Positions 44,663 through 53,780 of a stretch of 64,000 bases of DNA are shown here, piece by piece. The stretch spans positions 18,789-82,788 of the forward strand of contig NZ_GL890774.1 of assembly GCF_000211415.1 (NCBI RefSeq), in the 5' to 3' direction. Both the position numbers and the translations under genes were made by a program. The notes beneath the pieces were generated by a model that saw only the letters and a program-made list of their open reading frames with translations, was not told the origin of the DNA and searched no databases. Position 1 is the first letter of the stretch. Every line of letters starts with the position of its first letter. The stretch is from Enterobacter mori LMG 25706. GTDB taxonomy: Bacteria > Pseudomonadota > Gammaproteobacteria > Enterobacterales > Enterobacteriaceae.

Positions 44663-46063
44663 TCAAGTATTCTGCGTTGAGGCCCGTTCAGCCTCCTGTT
44701 TCGCCAGGGTCCGTGCAAGAATGGTGGAGTATAGCGGTTTTCCACCCAGGAATTGGGCTAATAGTGTCGCGCCGAGACAGGTAATGATCATTGGCAAAAT
44801 GAGCTGGTAATTGTCCGTCATCTCAAGCACCAGCACGATCCCGGTCAAGGGTGCACGCAGGGACGCGGCGAGCAGCGCCCCCATTCCGGCGACGGCAAAC
44901 GTCCCGGCTTCAAGATGATAGGCCGGGAAACCCACAGCCGCCGCCATGCCAAAAGCGGTTCCCAGCAGCGTGCCCAGCGCCAGCATCGGGGCAAAAATGC
45001 CGCCGGGCGCGCCGGAGGAGAAGCAGAGCACGGTAGTGATCACCCGCGAGATGAACATGAACAGCAAAAGACCAATGCTGAAATTTCCCGCCGCCGCAAT
45101 GGGGATAAGCCCAAAACCGCCACCTGCCGCGTTGGGTTCGATAAAGCCCAGAACCCCACACATGCCGCCGAGCAGCCCCCCCACCAGCACCCATTTGGTC
45201 GTGTTGCCGCCGTGGATCCGCTGGAACATGTCCTGAGCACGTAAAATAAGGCTGTTAAACAGCGGACCAACAATGCCAAAAATCATGCCGAGGATCAGAT
45301 ACAGCCACAACGTATTGACCGGCGCATTGGTGAGCTTCCCGACCTCGATGACCGCCCCTTCGCCATTGAAAAGGCGAAAGACGATACTCGACATAATCAC
45401 CCCGGTAAACACCGCTTTTATCGAGATCAGGTTATAGCGAAACTGAGCGCGCATCTCTTCGATAATAAACAGGATCCCCGCCAGCGGGGCATTAAACGCG
45501 GCGGAAAGCCCTGCGGCGGCACCGGTTGCCAGCAGCGTATGGCGGGCTTCAGCACTGCGCATCCTGAACAGATCGCTGACCATACGGCCAACATTACCGC
45601 CCAGTTGTACGGTCGGCCCTTCGCGCCCGAGCACCATTCCCGCACCCAGCGTGCCTAACCCACCGATAAACTTCACGGGAAGCACGCGCCACCAGCGGAC
45701 CGGACGCAGCTCTTCGAGTGCCCCTTCTATTTCCGGGATCCCTGAACCGCCCGCTTCCGGGGCAAATTTTCGCACCAGAAAATAGCCCACCATGGCGAGC
45801 AGTGCAGATAAACCAAACGCCAGGATCCAGACCAGCCATTCGCGATCGGCATAACTCGCAACGGTGCCAATACGCCAGTTAAGCACGCCATTGACGGCCT
45901 TTTCGAACGCGACGCCCACCAGCCCCGCCAGCGTTCCCACCACGGCAGCGCCCAGCAGAATCGCCAGCGGCGTCTTGTCGCGATTGAGCAGTCGTCGGAT
46001 GCTGATACGGTGTCGCGCGCGCGCAAACTGTTGTTCTTCAAATGAGGGTGAGTCTGATTTCAT
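44663..46063 (-). CDS. clcA: H+/Cl- exchange transporter ClcA
   Basis: Inner-membrane antiporter exchanging two chloride for one proton, used in extreme acid resistance. The 466-residue protein (E. coli 473) has the selectivity-filter segment [11 protein letters not shown], the external gating glutamate Glu148 in [11 protein letters not shown], and the internal proton glutamate Glu203 in IIEEMRAQF. Together these mark a true exchanger and not a channel. Seven residues are missing at the C-terminal side relative to E. coli. It stands between divergent hemL and co-oriented erpA. Confidence 0.96.
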   Translation of the reverse strand: MKSDSPSFEEQQFARARHRISIRRLLNRDKTPLAILLGAAVVGTLAGLVGVAFEKAVNGVLNWRIGTVASYADREWLVWILAFGLSALLAMVGYFLVRKFAPEAGGSGIPEIEGALEELRPVRWWRVLPVKFIGGLGTLGAGMVLGREGPTVQLGGNVGRMVSDLFRMRSAEARHTLLATGAAAGLSAAFNAPLAGILFIIEEMRAQFRYNLISIKAVFTGVIMSSIVFRLFNGEGAVIEVGKLTNAPVNTLWLYLILGMIFGIVGPLFNSLILRAQDMFQRIHGGNTTKWVLVGGLLGGMCGVLGFIEPNAAGGGFGLIPIAAAGNFSIGLLLFMFISRVITTVLCFSSGAPGGIFAPMLALGTLLGTAFGMAAAVGFPAYHLEAGTFAVAGMGALLAASLRAPLTGIVLVLEMTDNYQLILPMIITCLGATLLAQFLGGKPLYSTILARTLAKQEAERASTQNT

Positions 46064-46239
46064 TGCCTGTTCTTTTCGTCATACAAATCGCCGTCAGGAT
46101 TTTACCAGAGACCGCCCCAACGTCTCCTGAAAATTACTTAACAAATCTTAAAGCATTGCCAGGGTAAAAATTTCATAACCATCCCCGAATCACTTAGAAT
46201 AGTGTGCTTAATCATTTTATACGAACCAGGAACGACGCC

Positions 46240-47520
46240 ATGAGCAAGTCTGAAAACCTCTACAGTGCAGCCCGCGAGCTTATTCCGGGTGGCGTGAACT
46301 CACCTGTGCGCGCCTTTACCGGCGTGGGCGGCACGCCGCTGTTTATCGAACGTGCTGACGGCGCGTATCTGTATGATGTCGATGGCAAAGCCTATATCGA
46401 TTATGTCGGCTCCTGGGGCCCGATGGTGCTGGGGCACAACCACCCAACCATTCGTAACGCTGTGATTGAAGCGGCTCAGCGCGGCCTGAGCTTTGGTGCG
46501 CCAACCGAAATGGAAGTCAAAATGGCGGAGCTGGTGACCGAACTGGTTCCCACCATGGACATGGTACGTATGGTGAACTCCGGCACCGAAGCCACCATGA
46601 GCGCCATTCGTCTGGCGCGAGGTTTTACCGGTCGCGATAAAATCATCAAATTCGAAGGTTGCTACCACGGTCACGCCGACTGTCTGCTGGTGAAAGCGGG
46701 CTCTGGCGCGCTGACGCTCGGCCAGCCAAACTCGCCGGGCGTACCGGCCGATTTCGCTAAGCATACCCTGACCTGTACCTACAACGATCTGGACACCGTT
46801 CGCGCAGCGTTCGAGCAGTATCCGCAGGAGATCGCCTGCATCATCGTTGAGCCGGTTGCGGGCAACATGAACTGCATCCCACCGCAGCCTGACTTCCTGC
46901 CGGGCCTGCGCGCCCTGTGCGACGAGTTCGGCGCGCTGCTGATCATCGATGAAGTGATGACCGGCTTCCGCGTGGCGCTGGCGGGTGCTCAGTCTTACTA
47001 CGGCGTTGAGCCAGACCTCACCTGCCTCGGCAAAATCATCGGCGGCGGCATGCCGGTCGGGGCATTCGGTGGTCGTAAAGACGTCATGGAAGCGCTGGCA
47101 CCAACCGGTCCGGTTTACCAGGCGGGAACGCTCTCGGGCAACCCCATCGCGATGGCAGCGGGTTTCGCCTGCCTGACCGAAGTGGCTCAGCCGGGTATTC
47201 ACGAAACCCTGACCGACCTGACCACGCAGCTGGCAAACGGTCTGCTGGAAGCGGCAGATGAGGCCGGTATTCCTCTGGTGGTCAACCACGTGGGCGGGAT
47301 GTTCGGGATTTTCTTCACCGAGGCGAAAACCGTGACCTGCTATCAGGACGTGGTGAAGTGCGACGTTGAACGCTTCAAGCGCTTCTTCCACCTGATGCTG
47401 GATGAGGGCGTGTACCTGGCACCATCAGCGTTCGAAGCGGGCTTTATGTCCGTTGCGCACAGTGAAGAAGATATCAACAACACCATCGACGCGGCACGTA
47501 AGGTGTTTGCGAAGCTGTAA
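46240..47520 (+). CDS. hemL: glutamate-1-semialdehyde 2,1-aminomutase
   Basis: PLP enzyme that converts glutamate-1-semialdehyde to 5-aminolevulinate, the first committed precursor of heme. The 426-residue protein has the class III aminotransferase features [29 protein letters not shown] and the PLP lysine in [18 protein letters not shown] (Lys265 by the E. coli alignment). The ATG at 46240 gives [18 protein letters not shown]; a 12-codon extension lacks conservation. It converges on fhuB. Heme and siderophore-iron genes side by side may be chance. Confidence 0.98.
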   Translation: MSKSENLYSAARELIPGGVNSPVRAFTGVGGTPLFIERADGAYLYDVDGKAYIDYVGSWGPMVLGHNHPTIRNAVIEAAQRGLSFGAPTEMEVKMAELVTELVPTMDMVRMVNSGTEATMSAIRLARGFTGRDKIIKFEGCYHGHADCLLVKAGSGALTLGQPNSPGVPADFAKHTLTCTYNDLDTVRAAFEQYPQEIACIIVEPVAGNMNCIPPQPDFLPGLRALCDEFGALLIIDEVMTGFRVALAGAQSYYGVEPDLTCLGKIIGGGMPVGAFGGRKDVMEALAPTGPVYQAGTLSGNPIAMAAGFACLTEVAQPGIHETLTDLTTQLANGLLEAADEAGIPLVVNHVGGMFGIFFTEAKTVTCYQDVVKCDVERFKRFFHLMLDEGVYLAPSAFEAGFMSVAHSEEDINNTIDAARKVFAKL

Positions 47521-47527
47521 GGGCATT

Positions 47528-47558
47528 GCCGGGTGGCGCTCACGCTTACCCGGCCTAC
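47528..47558. repeat. REP-like palindromic element
   Basis: An imperfect palindrome with arms GCCGGGT and ACCCGGCCTAC and a GGCGCTCACGCTT centre, matching the enterobacterial REP design. It sits 7 bases past hemL, immediately before copy 3 of the 50-bp repeat. Confidence 0.75.
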
Positions 47559-47562
47559 GATG

Positions 47563-47612
47563 TTCTCCCTCTCCCCGTGGGAGAGGGCCGGGGTGAGGGC
47601 ATCAGGCCGCAC
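47563..47612. repeat. 50-bp dispersed hairpin repeat, copy 3
   Basis: Consensus-like copy: TTCTCCCTCTCCCCGTGGGA followed by the arm GGGTGAGGGCATCAGGCCGC. It sits between the convergent genes hemL and fhuB, and ends four bases before the fhuB stop codon. Confidence 0.88.
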
Positions 47613-47616
47613 CTGA

Positions 47617-49599
47617 CTACCGGCTCTGCTTTCTCAACAGATAAATAAAGTACGGCGCACCGATAAAGGTCGATAGCAGACCCGCAGGGATCTGATACGG
47701 GAACAGCACCATTCTTCCGCACCAGTCCGCGAACACCAGCATCACCCCGCCCGTCAGGGCCGACATCACGATATGCGGCATCGTCCGGCGGAAGCCCATC
47801 ATTCTGGCAATATGTGGCGCCATTAACCCCACAAAACTCAGCGGTCCAATCGTCATGGTGGCCGTCGCCGTCAGGCACGCAGCCAGCAGCAGCAGCGCCA
47901 CGCGCGCTGGCGTCAGCGCCATCCCCACCGCGCGCGCGGTTTCACCGCCAAGCGGCAGGATGGTCATCCAGCGGCGGCACAGCGGAACCACCGCCAGCAG
48001 CGCTATCATGACGATCCCTGACCAGACAACCTGACTGCCGGTGGCATTGTAGGTTGAGCCAGAAATCCATGTCAGGATCTTCGCCATACGCGGATCGCCG
48101 CTGGCCTGCAGCATCATCAGCAGCATCGTGAAGGCGGTGCTCAGCGCCATCCCGGCCAGCAGCATACGGTGAGGTGAAAATCCGCCGCGACCGGCAGCAA
48201 TCAGGATAATCATCAGCGTGACCGCCGCACCGATACTTCCGGCTGGCAGTAGCCAGCCAAACGCATTGCCCGGCACGAAGAACAGCATCAGCACCACGCC
48301 AAACGCCGCACCAGAACTGATACCCAGGACTTCCGGGCTTGCCATCGGGTTGCCGGTGAGACGTTGAATAATGCACCCCGCTACCGCCAGCATCACGCCT
48401 GCGATCAGCGCAGCGAAGATACGTGGCCAGCGCCACTGCAGCAGTTCATTGAGTAAATCACCCGTTGCCCAGTGCCAGCCCGAGGCATCGCGTCCGAAGG
48501 AGAGCGCCGCGAACGAGGCAATGATCAGCACCGCCAGTCCCGCCAGGCTAAACCACAGGACCGACTGCCGTTCAGCATGGACCTTATCACCCGCATCCAT
48601 GGCGGGCGCGCTCATACTGCGCAGGCGCGGCAGCAGCCACAGCAGCAGCGGCGCACCGACGAGTGCGGTCACCGACCCGGTAGACACTTCCATCCAGACT
48701 CGCGCCAGCCAGAGAATGATTTGATCGGAAAGCCAGAGGATCAGCGCCCCAATCAGTGGCGCCAGCATCAGACGCGTCAGCAAACGACGCGCCCCGAGCA
48801 TTTTCGCCAGCAGCGGCGCAAACAGGCCGATAAACCCGATGATGCCGACCGCGTTTACCAGCAAAGCACTTAGCACAATCGCCAGCGCCAGCGTGCCCAG
48901 ACGCGCCAGCGACAGGGCAAGACCCAGATTGCGCGCCACGCCGTCGTCCAGCCCCATTAGGGTCAGCGGACGTAGCAGCAGTAGCGTCAGCACCACGCCG
49001 CCAATCAACTGTGGCCACAGGCGCTGCACGATGCTCCAGTCGGTCTGGGTGAGCGTCCCGGTACTCCACATGAACATGCTTTGCAGCTGGTCGTGATGGA
49101 ACAGCACCAGCAGCTGGTTGATCGCCCCGCAGTAGAGGCTGACCACCAGACCCGCGAGGATCAGCGTGACCGGTGAAAGACGTTTACCCCACGCCACGCC
49201 AAAGACCAGCGCGCCCACCACGCATGCCCCCGCGAGTGCTGCAAACTGCGAGGTTAATGCTCCCGGTAGCGCCCACAGCGTGGTAATGGTGATCCCAAGC
49301 TGTGCACCGGTTGCGACCCCCAGCGTGGTCGGTTCGGCCAGCGGGTTACGTAAAACCTGCTGGAACAGCACGCCCACCAGCCCTAAACCAGCGCCGACTA
49401 AAAGGGAGATCGCCAGACGCGGCAGCAGGCTGTAGTGGAACAGCATTTGCTGAATATTGTCGATATCCGGCGCGGTAAAGGCAGCGTCCCACTGTTCACG
49501 CGGTAACTCGGTCGAGAGGTTGAACCAGGTCAACGCCATCGCGACGAGGAATAGCAGCGCCAGAAGAAGCGCCGGGAAACGGGCAATACGCGTACTCAT
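47617..49599 (-). CDS. fhuB: ferric hydroxamate ABC transporter permease
   Basis: Inner-membrane channel for iron(III)-hydroxamates. The 660-residue protein is a fusion of two homologous FecCD-type permease halves, each with about ten membrane segments. The repeated coupling motif appears as RNLGLALSLARLG in the first half and ARAVGMALTPARVALL in the second. The ATG at 49599 overlaps the fhuD stop (ATGA) and gives the E. coli length; a 60-codon upstream extension runs back into fhuD and is rejected. It is last in fhuACDB. Confidence 0.97.
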   Translation of the reverse strand: MSTRIARFPALLLALLFLVAMALTWFNLSTELPREQWDAAFTAPDIDNIQQMLFHYSLLPRLAISLLVGAGLGLVGVLFQQVLRNPLAEPTTLGVATGAQLGITITTLWALPGALTSQFAALAGACVVGALVFGVAWGKRLSPVTLILAGLVVSLYCGAINQLLVLFHHDQLQSMFMWSTGTLTQTDWSIVQRLWPQLIGGVVLTLLLLRPLTLMGLDDGVARNLGLALSLARLGTLALAIVLSALLVNAVGIIGFIGLFAPLLAKMLGARRLLTRLMLAPLIGALILWLSDQIILWLARVWMEVSTGSVTALVGAPLLLWLLPRLRSMSAPAMDAGDKVHAERQSVLWFSLAGLAVLIIASFAALSFGRDASGWHWATGDLLNELLQWRWPRIFAALIAGVMLAVAGCIIQRLTGNPMASPEVLGISSGAAFGVVLMLFFVPGNAFGWLLPAGSIGAAVTLMIILIAAGRGGFSPHRMLLAGMALSTAFTMLLMMLQASGDPRMAKILTWISGSTYNATGSQVVWSGIVMIALLAVVPLCRRWMTILPLGGETARAVGMALTPARVALLLLAACLTATATMTIGPLSFVGLMAPHIARMMGFRRTMPHIVMSALTGGVMLVFADWCGRMVLFPYQIPAGLLSTFIGAPYFIYLLRKQSR

Positions 49600-50486
49600 G
49601 CCTTGCCTCCCATCGCGTTGTCCAGCACGCGGGCAAAATGCATCGCCGACAGCGTCGCGCCGTAGAACCACACCGCTGGCGCGCGCAGGAAACGTTTCTC
49701 GCGTACGAACGGCATCGCCTGCCAGAGCGGGGTCGCCATCAGGGTTTGCATTTCGCGCTCGTTGCCGTGATCGAAGCACAGCACGTCCACATCGCGAAAT
49801 GCCGCCAGGCGATCAATGCCGACGGCGGTACTCCCCCAGAAGGTCATCTCCCCTTCCCAGGCGTTGCGAATACCGAAGCTGTCGAGCACTTCCTGGAACA
49901 GGCAGTTATTACCGAAGACCAGCATATGCCGGGCATCCAGCAGCGTCACCATCAGTAGAGGACGGTCGCCCCGGTGAGCAAAGCGCGGCTTCAGGGAGTC
50001 AATCAGGGCATCAAATTCGTCGAGGTGTTTTTTGGCCTCCGCCTCGCGATTGAGGAAATGCGCCATCTCGTTAATGGAGTTTTTTGCCATAGCCAGCGGT
50101 TTTTTACCGTCGCTGAAAGAGAACCCGCGTCCTGGCGCAATGCGCGCCATGGTCTCTTCTGACGGACCGTAGCCCGCTGACCAGAACAGAAACGACGGTT
50201 TCATCTGGGTAAGCAGTTCGAGGTTTGGCTCCGTTCGCAGGCCGATGTCGATGACGGAATCCGGCAGCTTAGGCTCGTTCACCCAGAGGTTATAGTTAGG
50301 AATGTCCGCCACACCATACGGCGTGACGCCGAGCGCCATCATCAGCTCGACCGGCAGCCATTCCAGCGCCACAATCCGATGTGGATCTATCGCGGCGGCA
50401 CGGGCGGTATTCATTTTTAACAGCAGCGGTGACAGCGCCATCGCCATCAGCAGGCGACGACGGCTCATTGAGATTGAATCCAGCAT
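49596..50486 (-). CDS. fhuD: ferric hydroxamate-binding periplasmic protein
   Basis: Receives ferrichrome and other hydroxamates from FhuA and passes them to FhuBC. The 296-residue precursor has a twin-arginine type signal (SRRRLLMAMALSPLL, then NTARA), consistent with the Tat signal proposed for E. coli FhuD. The class III binding domain follows, with a conserved VALEWLPVELMMALGV start and an ALWQAMP-type C-terminal lobe (ATPLWQAMPFVREKRF). It overlaps fhuC by one base and fhuB by four. Confidence 0.96.
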   Translation of the reverse strand: MLDSISMSRRRLLMAMALSPLLLKMNTARAAAIDPHRIVALEWLPVELMMALGVTPYGVADIPNYNLWVNEPKLPDSVIDIGLRTEPNLELLTQMKPSFLFWSAGYGPSEETMARIAPGRGFSFSDGKKPLAMAKNSINEMAHFLNREAEAKKHLDEFDALIDSLKPRFAHRGDRPLLMVTLLDARHMLVFGNNCLFQEVLDSFGIRNAWEGEMTFWGSTAVGIDRLAAFRDVDVLCFDHGNEREMQTLMATPLWQAMPFVREKRFLRAPAVWFYGATLSAMHFARVLDNAMGGKA

Positions 50487-51283
50487 CAGTAGACGAAGCT
50501 CACTGGTGCAGCCCCGGCTGGGTGAGGCAAAATCCCCATCGGAATACCGTAAATGTTTTCCAGCGTTTCGCTATGCATCAGCTCAGACGGCGTTCCCTGA
50601 GCGATCATCTCTCCGCCGCGTAAGGCCACAAGGTAATCGCAGTAGCGCGCTGCCATGTTGATATCATGCAGTACCGCAATCACCGTCAGCCCACGCTGCT
50701 GGCTTAAACGATGCACCAGCGCCAGAACGTCGACCTGGTGGGCAATATCCAGTGCAGAGGTCGGTTCGTCGAGCAACAGGCAACGGCTGTCCTGCGCCAC
50801 CAGCATCGCAATCCATGCGCGCTGACGCTCACCGCCGGACAGGCTATCCACCAGACGGTGCGCCAGTGGCTTTAATCCTACCAGCGCAATCGCCTCTTCC
50901 ACTTTCTCTCTGTCGGCCACGCCGAAGCGACCAAGCGCCCCGTGCCACGGATAACGACCAATCGCCACCAGCTCACGCACCGTCATCCCTTCTGCCTGCG
51001 GTAACTGCTGCGGCAGATACGCCACCTTGCGGGCAAAGGCCTTGCTGTTCCAGCTCTCCAGCGGCTGACCGTCCAGCAGGATATCGCCTTCCGACGGCGG
51101 CTGATGGCGTCCAAGCATCTTAAGCAACGTGGACTTACCCGAGCCATTGTGACCAATCAGGCCGGTGACTTTACCTGCGGGGAACGTCAAAGAGAGCGGA
51201 TGCAGCAGGGTGCGTCCGGGTACGCGAAAGGAGAGATTACTGAGCGAAAAGGTGGTGTCGGATTGCGTTTGATTATCCTGCAT
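50486..51283 (-). CDS. fhuC: ferric hydroxamate ABC transporter ATP-binding protein
   Basis: ATPase of the hydroxamate importer. The 265-residue protein has Walker A GHNGSGKST, the signature LSGGERQR, Walker B LLLDEPTSALD and the H-loop VLHDINMAARY. The ATG at 51283 yields MQDNQTQSDTTF, near the E. coli start; an open extension of 35 codons covers the fhuA terminator and is rejected. It follows fhuA after 50 bases holding a terminator hairpin, so it may be made in smaller amounts than FhuA. Confidence 0.97.
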   Translation of the reverse strand: MQDNQTQSDTTFSLSNLSFRVPGRTLLHPLSLTFPAGKVTGLIGHNGSGKSTLLKMLGRHQPPSEGDILLDGQPLESWNSKAFARKVAYLPQQLPQAEGMTVRELVAIGRYPWHGALGRFGVADREKVEEAIALVGLKPLAHRLVDSLSGGERQRAWIAMLVAQDSRCLLLDEPTSALDIAHQVDVLALVHRLSQQRGLTVIAVLHDINMAARYCDYLVALRGGEMIAQGTPSELMHSETLENIYGIPMGILPHPAGAAPVSFVY

Positions 51284-51296
51284 ATCAGCCAACTTA

Positions 51297-51325
51297 AATA
51301 AAAAGGGCACGGCGAACCGTGCCCG
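51297..51325 (-). terminator. intra-operon terminator between fhuA and fhuC
   Basis: Perfect eight-base stem GGGCACGG/CCGTGCCC with a four-base loop, followed by TTTTTAT on the minus strand. It lies about 10 bases past the fhuA stop and 20 bases before the fhuC start. Confidence 0.85.
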
Positions 51326-51333
51326 AAGAGAGA

Positions 51334-53544
51334 TTAGAAGCGGAAGGTCGCGGTGGCAACAACCTGACGTCCTGCTCCCCAGTAGCATGCATATTCGCTG
51401 TAGCAGCTGGAAACATACTCGCGGTCAAAGATGTTGTTCACGTTGACGCCGACTGAAGAGCCCGGCATTCCGAAGCGTGCCAGATCGTATTTCACCGTCG
51501 CATCCGCCAGCGCGTAACCCGCAACGTTAAACGACTCGTAGGCTTTCGGTGAGGCGGCGGAGTAGTAGGACACGGTATTGCCGATATAACGGGTACCCGC
51601 ACCGACAGTCAGACCGCTCAGCGCCGTTTCGTGGAAGGTATAATCCGCCCACAGCGAGGCCATATTACGTGGTACTTCCGCCGGGCGACGTCCTTCATAC
51701 CAGGTATCGTGCGTATATTCCGCATCGGTGTAGCTGTAGGATGCCGTCACGTTCACGTTGGCTGACACGGCCGCTTTCGCTTCCAGTTCGAAGCCACGGG
51801 AACGGATTTCTCCTCCCTGCACGCTAAAGCCGCTGGTCGGGTTCGCAGGATCGGCGGTCAGGTTGTTCTTCTTGGTCAGCTGGTACACCGCTGCAGTGAC
51901 AACTACAGGCAGATCTTTCGGGACATACTTCACGCCCGCTTCGTACTGCTTGCCGCGAGCCGGATCGAACGGCTTACCGTCCTGGGTCGTCCCCGAAATC
52001 GGTTCGAAAGATTCGCTATAGCTAAAGTACGGCGTGATACCGTTGTCGAACAGGTAGTTGATTCCCCCGCGCCAAGTGAATGCCTGGTCGTTAATTTCCG
52101 CGGTGGTTCCGCTAGCGCGATTCAGGGCTGACGTTTTTGCAAAGTCATAGCGGCCACCCATCGTGAGCACCCACTTATCCCATTCAGCCTGATCCTGAGC
52201 GTACAGGCCCGTTTGCTCCTGACGGTTAAGCATCTGATACAGGTAGTAAACATCGACATTCGGATTACCATAATCAGGCTTCGTCATGCTGATAGGATCA
52301 GCGGTGCCATAGTCAGCGTTAATGTCATTACGCATGCGGAGGTAATCGACACCTGTTAACAGGGTATGATCAACTGCGCCGGTCGCAAATTTAGACTGAA
52401 GCTGGGTATCAACCGTGAAAGAATTCAGATTTTCATCAGAACGGACATAGGCGCGGCTGATTTGTGCCGGGGCGATATAGCCATTGCCGTAGACAGAGCG
52501 GTAAAGGGTATTGATTTTGCTGTAGCGCAGATTTTGACGCACGGTGAAGGTGTCGTCGAATTGATGCGAGAAGCTATACCCCACCATCTTCTGACGACGG
52601 GAGATCTTGTTATCTTCCTCGCCTTCATTGAAATCAGTCGGCAGTTTATGCGCGTTGCCGTTGGCGTCGTAGTAAGGCACAACGGTGCCTTCCCGCGGCA
52701 GCCAGCCGTAATAGCCCGCATCCGGATCGCTCTGGAAGTTGCTCAGGAAAGTAAAATCGGTTTTATCATCAGGACGCCAGCTGAAGGAAGGCGCAATCGC
52801 GTAGCGGGTAGACTTCACCATTTCCTGCTGCGCATTTTCACTGCGCCCCAGACCGGTCAGACGGTATGCCCACACGCCGTCATCGTCAATCGCATCGCTG
52901 AAATCAAACCCGGTTTGCCACAGGTTATCGGTGCCCATTTTGAACTGAATTTCTTTCAGCGGCTCGGTGGCCGGGCGCTTGCTGACCATGCTGACGACGC
53001 CGCCCGGGTGGCTTTTGCCGTACAGAACGGAAGTAGGACCACGCAGCAGCTCAACGCGTTCAAGGAAATAGGGATCCATGGACGCTTCAGAATAGTTATC
53101 CCCCTGCAGCTTCATACCGTCCAGATACTGGTTGGTGTTCACGGTACTGGAGGTCGTAAAACCACGAATAGAAACCACGTCATAGGTGGTAGACGCACCG
53201 CGTGTCGCGAAAACACTTGGCGTGTAGGCCAGGGCTTGTTTAACCGTGCCCGGCTGCTTCATGTTCATCTCTTCACGCGTCACCACGGAAATAGACTGCG
53301 GGGTCTTCTCAATCGGCGTATCGGTTTTGGTTGCCGTTGCGGTGCGTTTTGCAGCAATCGTCGGCGCGGGGCCCCACGGGCTCTCCTGCGCAGCCGGTGC
53401 GGCAGTGACGGTGATGGTTTCTTCTTTTTTCGGTGTTTCGGCAGCGTGTGCGTAAGTAGACATGCCGGCAACCGCTGTGGCTACGACAGCCGCGATTTTA
53501 CGCAGCGACGTGTTGATTGGCTGAGCAGTATTGGAAAGCGCCAT
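51334..53544 (-). CDS. fhuA: ferrichrome outer-membrane receptor FhuA
   Basis: TonB-dependent receptor for ferrichrome, also a known port for phages and colicin M/microcin J25 in E. coli. The 736-residue precursor (E. coli 747) has a 34-residue signal peptide ending STYAHA and a TonB box, EETITVTA, at residues 41-48. The plug domain follows (about 50-190, with GFTTSSTVNTNQYLDGM), then a 22-strand barrel ending in a terminal phenylalanine (VVATATFRF). The size difference from E. coli lies mostly in the outer loops. A Fur-type site lies just upstream. Confidence 0.97.
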   Translation of the reverse strand: MALSNTAQPINTSLRKIAAVVATAVAGMSTYAHAAETPKKEETITVTAAPAAQESPWGPAPTIAAKRTATATKTDTPIEKTPQSISVVTREEMNMKQPGTVKQALAYTPSVFATRGASTTYDVVSIRGFTTSSTVNTNQYLDGMKLQGDNYSEASMDPYFLERVELLRGPTSVLYGKSHPGGVVSMVSKRPATEPLKEIQFKMGTDNLWQTGFDFSDAIDDDGVWAYRLTGLGRSENAQQEMVKSTRYAIAPSFSWRPDDKTDFTFLSNFQSDPDAGYYGWLPREGTVVPYYDANGNAHKLPTDFNEGEEDNKISRRQKMVGYSFSHQFDDTFTVRQNLRYSKINTLYRSVYGNGYIAPAQISRAYVRSDENLNSFTVDTQLQSKFATGAVDHTLLTGVDYLRMRNDINADYGTADPISMTKPDYGNPNVDVYYLYQMLNRQEQTGLYAQDQAEWDKWVLTMGGRYDFAKTSALNRASGTTAEINDQAFTWRGGINYLFDNGITPYFSYSESFEPISGTTQDGKPFDPARGKQYEAGVKYVPKDLPVVVTAAVYQLTKKNNLTADPANPTSGFSVQGGEIRSRGFELEAKAAVSANVNVTASYSYTDAEYTHDTWYEGRRPAEVPRNMASLWADYTFHETALSGLTVGAGTRYIGNTVSYYSAASPKAYESFNVAGYALADATVKYDLARFGMPGSSVGVNVNNIFDREYVSSCYSEYACYWGAGRQVVATATFRF

Positions 53545-53565
53545 GTTTATCTCTGATGGAAAAGT

Positions 53566-53598
53566 GAATGATAACGTAAACGAGAATTATTATTATGA
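53566..53598. promoter_or_regulatory. predicted Fur box upstream of fhuA
   Basis: The AT-rich imperfect palindrome GAATGATAACG through CGAGAATTATTATTATG resembles overlapping GATAAT hexamers of the Fur consensus, and closely follows the E. coli fhuA operator. It lies 22-54 bases before the fhuA ATG, where Fe-Fur would block transcription. Confidence 0.75.
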
Positions 53599-53739
53599 CC
53601 GCAGAATAATATGCGAAACGCTGGCTGCATAGCAAGCAGTAAGCGGCCCTACAAGAACTAAGGGTTTAAGAAGTAATCAACGGAGACTTAGAGGTTAATT
53701 AGGGTTCAATCCGACGTTAACGAAATGAGTGCTACAGGT

Positions 53740-53770
53740 AAAAAAATACCCCCTTCCGTGGAAGGGGGTT
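53740..53770 (-). terminator. terminator after mrcB
   Basis: Eight-base stem CCCCCTTC/GAAGGGGG with a four-base loop, followed by TTTTTTT on the minus strand. It lies 10-40 bases past the mrcB stop and ahead of the fhuA promoter region. Confidence 0.92.
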
Positions 53771-53780
53771 GTAAGCAAGG

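Noticed and set aside
46240-53544. hemL plus fhuACDB as an acquired iron island
   Set aside because: The order mrcB-fhuACDB-hemL-clcA is the normal enterobacterial arrangement, with no integrase, tRNA junction or composition shift.
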